The notes: generated by a model from the sequence alone, not told the origin. DNA of 13,894 bases from DASQUP01 sp035641235 (GCA_035641235.1 DASQUP010000102.1:1-13894), one strand, 5' to 3'. Positions 6,464 to 12,644 are shown, numbered from the stretch's first letter. Numbers and translations: made by a program.

Positions 6464-7645
6464 ATGGAGTTCCGCCGGATCGAACGTTTCCCTCCATACG
6501 TGTTCTCGATCGTCAACGATCTCAAGATGCAGGCGCGCCGCGAGGGCGAGGACATCATCGACCTCGGGATGGGTAATCCGGACATCCCGACGCCGGAGGT
6601 TGTCGTTGAGAAGCTTCAGGAGGCCGTCGCCAACCCCCGAAACCATCGGTACTCCGCGTCGCGCGGAATCCCAAAACTGCGCTCCGCGATCTGCGACCTT
6701 TACGAACGCGGATGGGGAGTGTCGCTCGATCCCGACACCGAAGCCGTCGTCACGATCGGCGCGAAGGAGGGCTTGTCCCACCTGGCGTGGATCCTTGCGG
6801 GCCCGGGGGACTCCGTGGTCGTCCCCGAGCCCACCTATCCCATACATACGTACGCGATGATCCTCGCGGGTGCGAACATCACCTCGGTCCCGTTGTCCCT
6901 GGGTTCGGACATATTCACCGACCTCGTCACTGCATACGAACACTCGGAACCCAAGCCGCGTGCGTTACTTTGCTCGTTCCCGCACAATCCGACAACCGCG
7001 GTCGTAGATCTGGCCTTCTTCGAACAGCTTGTCGAATTCGCGCGCTCGCGCAACATCGTCATCATCCACGACCTTGCGTATGCGGACCTTGTATTCGAGG
7101 CGGAGCGCGCCCCCTCTCTGATGCAGGTGCCGGGGGCTCGCGAGGTGGGGGTCGAGTTCTTCTCGATGTCGAAGTCGTACTCCATGCCGGGATGGCGGGT
7201 TGCATACTGTGTCGGCAACAAGCAGATCATCGGTGCACTGGCGAAGCTGAAGTCGTACCTCGACTACGGCGTCTTTCAGCCCATTCAGATCGCAGCGATC
7301 ATCGCCCTGAACGAATGTCACACGGTTCCGAAAGAGATACGCGAGACGTACCGGAGCCGGCGCGATGCTCTGTGCGACGGCCTCGACCGGATCGGGTGGG
7401 AGATGACGAGGCCCCCGGCGACGATGTTCGCGTGGGCGCGGATACCGGAACCCTTCCGGCACATGGGATCACTGGAGTTCTCGAAGTACCTGGTGCGCGA
7501 GGGGCGAGTGGCCGTCTCTCCCGGAATCGGGTTTGGCCCGAGCGGCGACGAGTACGTAAGGTTCGCATTGGTCGAGAACGAGCAGCGCATCCGTCAGGCA
7601 GTCCGGGGCATGCGCCGAGCCATCGAATCCGGCGCGCCGGCCTAA
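6464..7645 (+). CDS. alaC: AlaC-type PLP-dependent alanine aminotransferase
   Basis: A 393-residue fold-type I aminotransferase (class I/II). It closely resembles my recollection of E. coli AlaC, the glutamate-pyruvate aminotransferase: RIERFPPYVF at the start, GMGNPDIPTP (35-44), YSASRGIPKLR (63-73), VPEPTYPIHTY (120-130), FPHNPTT (172-178), HDLAYADLVF (202-211) and the PLP lysine K237 in SMSKSYSMPGWR (234-245, with R245 contacting phosphate). MGSLEFSKYLV and SPGIGFG follow near the C-terminus. It would interconvert pyruvate plus glutamate with alanine plus 2-oxoglutarate in the cytoplasm; LL-diaminopimelate aminotransferase or another keto-acid specificity is possible. GTG 6458 would add two residues. 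It converges on a TetR gene across the palindromic element. Confidence 0.9.
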   Translation: MEFRRIERFPPYVFSIVNDLKMQARREGEDIIDLGMGNPDIPTPEVVVEKLQEAVANPRNHRYSASRGIPKLRSAICDLYERGWGVSLDPDTEAVVTIGAKEGLSHLAWILAGPGDSVVVPEPTYPIHTYAMILAGANITSVPLSLGSDIFTDLVTAYEHSEPKPRALLCSFPHNPTTAVVDLAFFEQLVEFARSRNIVIIHDLAYADLVFEAERAPSLMQVPGAREVGVEFFSMSKSYSMPGWRVAYCVGNKQIIGALAKLKSYLDYGVFQPIQIAAIIALNECHTVPKEIRETYRSRRDALCDGLDRIGWEMTRPPATMFAWARIPEPFRHMGSLEFSKYLVREGRVAVSPGIGFGPSGDEYVRFALVENEQRIRQAVRGMRRAIESGAPA

Positions 7646-7654
7646 GGCCGCGCC
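7631..7654 (+). terminator. GC-rich hairpin over the aminotransferase stop codon
   Basis: GGCGC (7631-7635) pairs with GCGCC (7650-7654), and inside it GGCC (7639-7642) pairs with GGCC (7646-7649). The stop codon TAA (7643-7645) forms the loop and three bases (7636-7638) bulge on the left. It has no U-run, so it may slow ribosomes or polymerase rather than be a complete intrinsic terminator. Confidence 0.3.
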
Positions 7655-7663
7655 CCCCAGCGC

Positions 7664-7767
7664 AACTGTCTGCTTCCAGTCGACGAACCCTTTACTTTTC
7701 GCTCTGTGCCTCCAATGAGGCGCGAAAAGAAAGGGTCCGCGCATACCGTGACACGTTGCAGACAGTT
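7664..7767. repeat. 104-bp nested palindrome between convergent genes (bidirectional terminator or MITE-like element)
   Basis: Three inverted repeats are nested. The outer arms AACTGTCTGC (7664-7673) and GCAGACAGTT (7758-7767) are exact 10-bp complements. The middle arms are 7687-7702 and 7722-7736: 15 base pairs with a single bulged A at 7694. The innermost hairpin is GCCTC (7708-7712), loop CAAT, GAGGC (7717-7721), with a 5-nt bulge (7703-7707) on the left. The element lies 18 nt after the alaC stop and 9 nt beyond the TetR stop, so it fills the space between two converging genes. U-runs after the stems are absent on both strands, which is unusual for a plain rho-independent terminator; terminal inverted repeats around a foldback core are also typical of MITEs. 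No target-site duplication is evident. Confidence 0.75.
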
Positions 7768-7776
7768 CGGACGTGG

Positions 7777-8397
7777 CTACAGTCTCCGCGCTTCGGTCAG
7801 CAGCCCCCGAAGGCAGAAGGTCACGGCTTCGTCGGCGAGCTCGGGGCGGTAGTGGACACTCTCCGAGTCGTTGGCGAAGTAGACCTCCACGAAGTGGAAG
7901 ATCGCGCCGAGGATTCCGTGGGCCATCAGCTCCGGGTCACCATGGCGAATGGATCCTGCGGCCATACCTTCTTTGATGTGGTTGGCCGTGTCCGCCACGA
8001 CGATGCCCTGCCCTTTTTCGACGAGCGGGATGAACTGCTCGTAGCGCCCCGCGATGCGGATCATCGATAGCACCTCGGGATTGGAGCGGAAGAAACCTAT
8101 CGACGCGCGGATTCCCTGCTCGATCCGCATGACCGGGTCGTGAACGTTTTCGATGACCGAGTGCTGGGCCTTTCTCAACCGGAACAGTGAGTCCTCGAGC
8201 AACTCCGAGAAGAGCGCCTCCTTGGATTCGAAGTACCAGTAGAAGACACCCTTACCGACCCCTAAGGCGTCACAGACGTCACCCACGGTGGTGCCGTGGT
8301 AGCTCTGCTCCGAGAAGAGTCGCGCAGCGGTTTCGAGCACCTGTTCACGGCGCTTTGTGCCTCTCTTGGTGAGTTTCCTCTCCTTGACCTCTCCCAC
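7777..8397 (-). CDS. TetR/AcrR-family transcriptional regulator
   Basis: A 206-residue repressor-type protein. After a basic N-terminus (KERKLTKRGTKRREQ), residues 17-63 form the TetR DNA-binding domain: LETAARLFSEQSYHGTTV, then the helix-turn-helix DVCDALGVGKGVFYWYF (40-56), then ESKEALFSELL. The rest is a helical ligand-binding/dimer domain with no recognisable ligand signature. The GTG start at 8395-8397 has GGAGGG four bases upstream. The gene diverges from the cDPG-synthetase-like gene across 72 bp, the usual arrangement for a TetR protein that controls itself and its neighbour. The effector is unknown; FadR-like or acyl-CoA-sensing regulators share this general form. Confidence 0.9.
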   Translation of the reverse strand: MGEVKERKLTKRGTKRREQVLETAARLFSEQSYHGTTVGDVCDALGVGKGVFYWYFESKEALFSELLEDSLFRLRKAQHSVIENVHDPVMRIEQGIRASIGFFRSNPEVLSMIRIAGRYEQFIPLVEKGQGIVVADTANHIKEGMAAGSIRHGDPELMAHGILGAIFHFVEVYFANDSESVHYRPELADEAVTFCLRGLLTEARRL

Positions 8398-8469
8398 CTA
8401 ACCCTCCAATCGAGCCGCGCCCTCCATAGGGTAGTCCCATTCGGGCGCTCGGTGTAGTGTTCCCCGCCC
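8398..8469. promoter_or_regulatory. Shared TetR / cDPG-synthetase intergenic region
   Basis: This 72-bp divergent region must hold both promoters. For the plus-strand gene a -10-like TAGTGT lies at 8455-8460, nine bases before the ATG, and no Shine-Dalgarno sequence follows, so the leader would be only 2-3 nt. Possible operator elements are GCGCCC (8417-8422) with GGGCGC (8443-8448), an inverted pair 20 nt apart, and GGG/CCC around TAGT (8429-8438). The two symmetry centres differ by a base, so neither is a convincing TetR site on its own. Confidence 0.35.
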
Positions 8470-9795
8470 ATGGAAGGCTTAAGGCGGAGAGTCATCATCG
8501 CGGGCGCGGCCGGCCGTGACTTCCACAATTTCAATGTTCGCTACAGAAACGACCCTCAGAGTGAGGTCGTTGCGTTCACGGCAACTCAGATCCCCGGCAT
8601 AGAGGACCGCCTGTATCCTCCCGGACTCTCGGGTGAGTTGTATCCGGAAGGAATCCCGATCGCTGCGGAGGAGGATCTCGAGGTACTCGTCCGCGATCAC
8701 AAGGCCGATGAGGTTGTGTTCGCCTACTCGGATGTGTCGCACGAATCGGTGATGCATCTCGCGTCGCGCGCGCTTGCAGCGGGGGCGGACTTCACGCTTC
8801 TCGGCCCGGCGGCGACGATGATCGCCGCCGAGGTCCCGGTGGTCGCGGTGTGTGCCGTACGCACCGGCAGTGGGAAGTCGCAGACCACGCGCGCGGTTGC
8901 GCGGATTCTCAAGGATGCAGGGAAGAAGGTAGCGGTTGTGCGTCACCCAATGCCGTACGGGGACCTTGCGAAACAGGCAGTCCAGCGATTCGAGACGTTC
9001 GAGGACCTCATTACTGCCGAGTGCACGATCGAGGAGCGAGAGGAATACGAGCCACATCTGGCCCAGGGCTCCATTGTGTTCGCAGGCATCGACTACGGAG
9101 CGATCCTCGAACTCGCGCAGCGGGAGGCCGACGTCGTTATCTGGGACGGTGGCAACAACGACCTCCCCTTCTACGCGCCGGACGTTCACATCACCGTCGC
9201 CGATCCGTTGCGCGCCGGGCACGAAACCAGGTACCACCCGGGTGAGACGAATCTGCGAATGGCCGATGTAGTCGTGATCAACAAGATCGATTCCGCCGGC
9301 ATCAACGATGTCGAGCGATTGAGGAAGACGATCGAAACCGTCGTCCCCGATGCCGTCGTACTGGAGGCGAGGTCGCCCATCGTCATCGAGGACGGCGCCG
9401 ACCTCGCAGGAAAGAAGGTATTGGTGGTGGAGGACGGACCCACCCTTACGCACGGCGAGATGAGTTACGGCGCCGGCGTCGTAGCCGCGCGGCAAGCAGG
9501 TGCTGCCGAGCTGGTGGACGCCCGTCCGTGGGCCACCGGAACGATTGAGGAGGTCTACGAGCGGTATCCGCACATCGGCACGCTCGTTCCCGCAATGGGG
9601 TACTCAGAACAGCAGCGGAAGGACCTGGCCGAGACCATAAATGCGTCGGACGCGGACGCGGTGCTGATCGCCACTCCGATCGACCTCCGAAAGGTCTGCG
9701 AGTTGACCAAACCGGCGTATCGCGCGGTCTACGACCTCGACGTCGTGTCTACGCCGGATCTTGCCGACGTACTGTCGGAGCGACTGGGACTCTAA
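8470..9795 (+). CDS. Cyclic 2,3-diphosphoglycerate synthetase-like P-loop NTPase
   Basis: A 441-residue protein of the family that includes the archaeal cyclic 2,3-diphosphoglycerate synthetase (CpgS; COG2403, often labelled 'predicted GTPase'). An N-terminal Rossmann-like part (IIAGAAGRDFHNFN, 9-22; conserved 'FTATQIPGI' at 36-44) precedes the P-loop AVRTGSGKSQTT (129-140, K136). A Walker-B-like WDGGNNDLPF lies at 225-234 and NKID at 271-274. Methanogen CpgS closes 2,3-bisphosphoglycerate to its cyclic anhydride using ATP; what bacterial relatives do is not settled, and a GTPase or another phosphoryl-cyclase role is possible. It is probably cytoplasmic. There is no Shine-Dalgarno sequence. 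The divergent TetR is the likely regulator. Confidence 0.8.
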   Translation: MEGLRRRVIIAGAAGRDFHNFNVRYRNDPQSEVVAFTATQIPGIEDRLYPPGLSGELYPEGIPIAAEEDLEVLVRDHKADEVVFAYSDVSHESVMHLASRALAAGADFTLLGPAATMIAAEVPVVAVCAVRTGSGKSQTTRAVARILKDAGKKVAVVRHPMPYGDLAKQAVQRFETFEDLITAECTIEEREEYEPHLAQGSIVFAGIDYGAILELAQREADVVIWDGGNNDLPFYAPDVHITVADPLRAGHETRYHPGETNLRMADVVVINKIDSAGINDVERLRKTIETVVPDAVVLEARSPIVIEDGADLAGKKVLVVEDGPTLTHGEMSYGAGVVAARQAGAAELVDARPWATGTIEEVYERYPHIGTLVPAMGYSEQQRKDLAETINASDADAVLIATPIDLRKVCELTKPAYRAVYDLDVVSTPDLADVLSERLGL

Positions 9796-9963
9796 GCAGT
9801 AGCTCGCCCCGGGCCTGCCCCGTCTGTACCGGCTTGTTGATCGTCGGTTGCGAGCCTCTCCGCGAGTTGCCGGATGAACAGCCGAACGTCTGTGATGATC
9901 CCAAGTGATTGAGATGAAACCGCGATCCATCAGTTTCGTGACGGTGGCCAGATAACGATGTTC

Positions 9964-10725
9964 TCAGAGGGTTCGGCGCGATCGCTTCTCGATGAACTCA
10001 TAGGTGCGTTTGTATACCTCGGCTCGGTCGTAGTCGAGTGTGATGACGTGATACGAGCGTTCGCACCAGTAGAGCTCTTTGTCGGTTGAGCCGACCGAGT
10101 CGTAGATGGTCGTCGCATTGAACGGCTCGACGGTGTGATCTTTCCGGCCGTGCATCACGAGGATGGGACAGGCTACGTTCGGAAGATGACGTCGGGCCCG
10201 GCGGATGAATCGGACCATGGAGAGTCCCGCTGATGTCGGAAAGCGGTCGTACGCGATCTCATGGCCTTCGGGGTCCGCGATGTCGTTCGCCACGCCGGCA
10301 ACAGACTTTGTGACCAGCCTGATGACGGGCGCCAGGAAGCGGCGTGGGTCTCCGGTGCGGACGAAACCCGCCAGGGTCACTAGTCCGGCGACGTCCTGAG
10401 GGTTGCGAGCGATGAAGTCGATGGCCAGCGCGGCACCGAACGACAGCGCGACGACGAATACCTCGTCCCTGCCGTCCGCTGCGGCCGCATAACCCTCTTC
10501 AACCGTCCGGATCCAGTCCGCCGACGTCTTGGTGTTCAGGTCCTCCCACGTCGTCCCGTGACCTGGGAGGCGGACACCCATGACGGCCAGGCCGCGCTCG
10601 GCGAGGTATTCGCCCAGTCCGCGCAGCCCCTGTGGGCTTCCGGTGAAGCCGTGGATCATCAGGACCGAGGTCGGGCCGTCTCCGAACGTAAACTCCTCGG
10701 TCCCCTCGATCAGGTTGCTTGTCAG
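9964..10725 (-). CDS. Alpha/beta-hydrolase, carboxylesterase / acylglycerol lipase type
   Basis: An alpha/beta-hydrolase like small bacterial carboxylesterases and monoacylglycerol lipases. From the CTG start at 10725 it has 253 residues: the oxyanion loop HGFTGSP (25-31), nucleophile S95 in VVALSFGAAL (Ala replaces the first Gly of the usual GxSxG), D196 in HGRKDHTVEP and H226 in SYHVITLDYD. It would hydrolyse short-chain esters or monoacylglycerols; the substrate is unknown. The first ordinary start, ATG 10659, falls inside the strand just before the oxyanion loop and has no ribosome-binding site. Upstream, the in-frame sequence (EEFTFGDGPTSVL) reads like the missing first strand. A perfect AGGAGG (minus strand of 10731-10736) sits 5 nt before CTG 10725, and an in-frame stop lies at 10735-10737. 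It is convergent with the cDPG-synthetase-like gene. Confidence 0.85.
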   Translation of the reverse strand: MTSNLIEGTEEFTFGDGPTSVLMIHGFTGSPQGLRGLGEYLAERGLAVMGVRLPGHGTTWEDLNTKTSADWIRTVEEGYAAAADGRDEVFVVALSFGAALAIDFIARNPQDVAGLVTLAGFVRTGDPRRFLAPVIRLVTKSVAGVANDIADPEGHEIAYDRFPTSAGLSMVRFIRRARRHLPNVACPILVMHGRKDHTVEPFNATTIYDSVGSTDKELYWCERSYHVITLDYDRAEVYKRTYEFIEKRSRRTL

Positions 10726-10730
10726 TCCTG

Positions 10731-10736
10731 CCTCCT
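10731..10736 (-). promoter_or_regulatory. Shine-Dalgarno sequence that fixes the esterase start at CTG
   Basis: AGGAGG on the minus strand is a perfect anti-16S match. It is five bases from the in-frame CTG at 10723-10725 and much too far (over 70 nt) from the first ATG at 10659. No ATG, GTG or TTG exists in frame between the upstream stop and 10659. Confidence 0.6.
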
Positions 10737-10750
10737 ATTTCTGGGTGCAG

Positions 10751-11110
10751 TCACAAACCATAGACGGAGGAGCGATTTTTTCCGCCCCTCCCGCGATCCG
10801 ATCGGATCAGCTGCTGATCACGACGGCGGAGACGTAGCCAAAGTCGTTGGCCGAACGGCTCCTGCCACTCGAGCCCCCTACATGAGACCTGGCTGAGGGT
10901 GACCGCCCGAGCGCGACTGCCCAGGATGTCGGAGACCATCCACATATTGGTAACGAGTCCGCCCCTGCCGGAGGGGGGCGGGGAGCACGGATTGTCGCCC
11001 TGGGTCCGGTTGACTCCCCGATAGAGGTGAGCTACCTGTTCGACGGCGCGCCGAGCCCGCAGCTCCAATGCCCATTTTTCGATTTCGCGTGCCCCCTTCG
11101 GGTAGGGCAA
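10751..11110 (-). CDS. Doubtful hypothetical ORF upstream of the esterase
   Basis: A minus-strand frame of 119 codons starting at TTG 11110 and ending 25 nt before the esterase start. The first 85 codons have GC-rich third positions and read like a protein (ELRARRAVEQVAHLYRGV and later NMWMVSDILGSRARAV). The last part is arginine-rich and runs through strong DNA palindromes. I recognise no family. There is no clear ribosome-binding site; another TTG start lies 14 codons in. Its placement just before the esterase would fit an operon, but it might equally be non-coding. If it is not a gene, the 395 bp from 10726 to 11120 contain only the palindromes and hairpins listed separately. Confidence 0.25.
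   Translation of the reverse strand: MPYPKGAREIEKWALELRARRAVEQVAHLYRGVNRTQGDNPCSPPPSGRGGLVTNMWMVSDILGSRARAVTLSQVSCRGLEWQEPFGQRLWLRLRRRDQQLIRSDRGRGGKNRSSVYGL
10766..10791. other. Imperfect hairpin with T6 loop upstream of the esterase gene
   Basis: GGAGG (10766-10770) pairs with CCTCC (10787-10791) and GCG (10772-10774) with CGC (10783-10785), leaving one internal mismatch and a loop containing six T. On the minus strand the loop is A6. It lies about 40 nt upstream of the esterase start. It could be a transcription-control element for that gene; the U-run is in the loop, not after the stem, so it is not a standard terminator. Confidence 0.3.
10795..10819. repeat. Two overlapping perfect palindromes (candidate operator)
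   Basis: GATCCGATCGGATC (10795-10808) is a perfect 14-bp palindrome. Overlapping its last four bases, GATCAGC-T-GCTGATC (10805-10819) is a second perfect one with 7-bp arms. They lie about 70-95 nt upstream of the esterase start on the minus strand, a possible position for a regulator site. No regulator is encoded beside them, and their overlap with the doubtful ORF leaves the role open. Confidence 0.45.
10959..10981. other. GC-rich hairpin in the esterase / ATPase divergent region
   Basis: CCGCCCCT (10959-10966) can pair with AGGGG...GGCGG within 10972-10981, with a 2-nt bulge in the right arm and a loop of five bases. No U-run follows on either strand. It is a stable fold but of unknown purpose, and in a GC-rich genome it could be chance. 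Confidence 0.2.
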
Positions 11111-11120
11111 CTACGAGGCC

Positions 11121-11573
11121 ATGGACCAGCGAAGCGAGCACGCCGTCGTGATGGAGCGCCATCCGATCGCCGGCAAGCCGAGCGTGGCGGAGATTCGGCA
11201 TGCGGTGCGCGACCGCCTGGATGACCTGCGCATCGATCCGGTGCTCGCCTACGACTGCCTGATTGCGGTCACCGAAGCCTGTACGAATGCACTGATCCAT
11301 GGAAAGAGGAATGGATCCACGCCATGCATTAGCTGGCAGATTGATTCGTCGGAGGCCCAGTTTTTCGTGGAGAGTTTTTCGGGCCGGGAGTGGTCAATTT
11401 CCGACCAGCCGATGTTCTCAAACGCCGACCCGACTTTAAATCCGATCGCGGGGCGGGTGGGTGGCTTCGGACTTCACCTGATGGCCGATCTCATGGACGA
11501 GGTTGACGTCAGGATCAGCACCGAGAGCACGAAGGTGACGATGACCAAGCGCTTAGCCGCCCAGGCTTCGTGA
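11121..11573 (+). CDS. RsbW/SpoIIAB-like GHKL ATPase (anti-sigma regulatory factor family)
   Basis: A 150-residue single-domain protein of the HATPase_c anti-sigma/serine-kinase type. The N box is clear: VTEACTNALIHG (50-61, E52 and N56). The G2 box GGFGLHLMADLMDEV (114-128) is also typical. In place of the G1 box, usually V-x-D-x-G-x-G, the sequence is VESFSGREW (83-91), so the conserved Asp that reads the adenine base is Ser. Family members phosphorylate an anti-anti-sigma protein or hold a sigma factor; here neither partner is encoded nearby, so the target is unknown and ATP use is uncertain. The ATG at 11121 has only a poorly spaced GAGG; GTG 11148 or ATG 11151 are alternatives. It converges on the RlpA-like gene with a 29-nt gap. 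Confidence 0.82.
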   Translation: MDQRSEHAVVMERHPIAGKPSVAEIRHAVRDRLDDLRIDPVLAYDCLIAVTEACTNALIHGKRNGSTPCISWQIDSSEAQFFVESFSGREWSISDQPMFSNADPTLNPIAGRVGGFGLHLMADLMDEVDVRISTESTKVTMTKRLAAQAS

Positions 11574-11602
11574 ACTGCCATCTCAGCTTGCGCGCGGGCG
11601 CC

Positions 11603-12607
11603 CTACACCTTGATGATGATCGTTGCCCTGATCCAGCCCAAGCCCGTGATCCCGATCGTCTCGGCCGCGGCCTGGCTGAGGTCCAGCACACGGTCGTCCA
11701 CGTAGGGCCCCCGGTCGTTTACATAGACGACGACGCCTTTGCCCTGGTGCTGCACGTATAGCCACGACCCGAGCGGCAGCTCCTTGCTGGCCGCCGTGAA
11801 GAGGCTCGGATCGAATATGTCTCCATTGGCGGTGTGGTTGCCCTCGAATCCGGGGCCGTACCACGAGGCAACGCCCTCGAAGGCCACCCCCGTGCTGGCG
11901 AATCCGGGCGGGATCCCCGTTGTCGGACCGGAAGGCTGGAGGAGGTCACGAAGGGCGTTGCTGGGCTGAGCGGCGCTCTCGGCCGCCAGTCTGGCCTGGC
12001 GCTCGAGCTCAGCGATCTCCGCGTTCAGCTCTCGCAGGGTGCCCCTGCGGCGCGCCAGCGCCGCCGAGATGTCGGCGCCGACCGTATCGAGGTCCGCGGC
12101 GGCCGCCAGCAGCTCCTGCTTTCGCTCATCGACCTCGGTTTGCAGACCGATGGCGTCGTCGCGGACGTCGACGAGTTCATCGAGCCGCTGGTGGGCGGCA
12201 TCGGCCGACGAAGTGGTCAGTTTCGAAAGGGTTACGACGTCGGCGATGTCCTTGGCCGAAAGGATGATTTCGAGGTTCGTGCCGGGGGACGGGCTCTTGT
12301 AGACGTCGACCGCCGCCTCCACGTAGGCGGCGAGGGCCTCCTCGTACCGAACGGCCGACCGCTGTCTCCGTCGCTCCAGGAGCGCCATCCTGCGGTCCGC
12401 GGCATCGATCACGGCCTGGAGCTCCGAGCGGCGAGTCCGAAGCCCGTTCAGGCGTCGCTCGAGGGAGGTGACACGGTCGGCGGCCGTCTGCGCCCTCGAC
12501 CTCAGTTCGTTGATGTCGGTGGCGGTGGCCCGCTCGGGTGCAGTTGCTGCGATGATTAGGGCCGCTAATGCGGCCGCAAGGGCGCGCGCCGTTCTGGCTC
12601 GAGTCAA
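11603..12607 (-). CDS. Secreted coiled-coil protein with C-terminal RlpA-like double-psi beta-barrel domain
   Basis: A 334-residue exported protein. A signal peptide (basic TRARTAR, then a hydrophobic Ala/Leu run to about residue 28) is followed by two long charged coiled-coil stretches (about 33-105 and 140-212). They are separated by SPSPGTNLEIILSAKDIADVV, a hinge resembling that of PcsB/EnvC-type cell-wall hydrolase regulators. A linker rich in Pro/Ser leads to an RlpA/DPBB domain: GVASWYGPGFEGNHTANGD (245-263), FTAASKELPLGS (270-281), VVVYVNDRGPY (292-302), RVLDLSQAAAETIG (306-319). RlpA cleaves peptide-free glycan at the septum; here the TAAH histidine is Ser and the NGE glutamate is Asp, so activity is uncertain. 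TTG 12607 is chosen because AAGGAG lies 5 nt upstream; GTG 12613 would overlap that site. Confidence 0.85.
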   Translation of the reverse strand: MTRARTARALAAALAALIIAATAPERATATDINELRSRAQTAADRVTSLERRLNGLRTRRSELQAVIDAADRRMALLERRRQRSAVRYEEALAAYVEAAVDVYKSPSPGTNLEIILSAKDIADVVTLSKLTTSSADAAHQRLDELVDVRDDAIGLQTEVDERKQELLAAAADLDTVGADISAALARRRGTLRELNAEIAELERQARLAAESAAQPSNALRDLLQPSGPTTGIPPGFASTGVAFEGVASWYGPGFEGNHTANGDIFDPSLFTAASKELPLGSWLYVQHQGKGVVVYVNDRGPYVDDRVLDLSQAAAETIGITGLGWIRATIIIKV

Positions 12608-12644
12608 GTTCACTCCTTGTTTCTCGGACGCTCACCGAGGTGAA

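Noticed and set aside
8479..9573. 364-codon antisense ORF inside the cDPG-synthetase-like gene
   Set aside because: It is opposite a gene with clear P-loop and family motifs and shows no recognisable domain itself.
9792..9929. Minus-strand open stretch after the esterase that reads like protein (ITDVRLFIRQLAERLATDD)
   Set aside because: It has no ATG, GTG or TTG start and overlaps the end of the cDPG-synthetase-like gene. It might be a decayed gene tail, but nothing identifies it.
10726..11120. Possible tRNA, RNase P RNA, SRP RNA or tmRNA in the gene-poor stretch
   Set aside because: I looked for the T-loop GTTCGA with acceptor pairing, the RNase P and SRP signature segments and tmRNA features on both strands; none fit. 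A GTTCGA at 11038-11043 lacks a matching stem set.
11027..11224. Plus-strand small ORF in front of the RsbW-like gene
   Set aside because: It overlaps the ATPase gene out of frame, ends in Arg/Gly-rich shadow sequence and has no ribosome-binding site.
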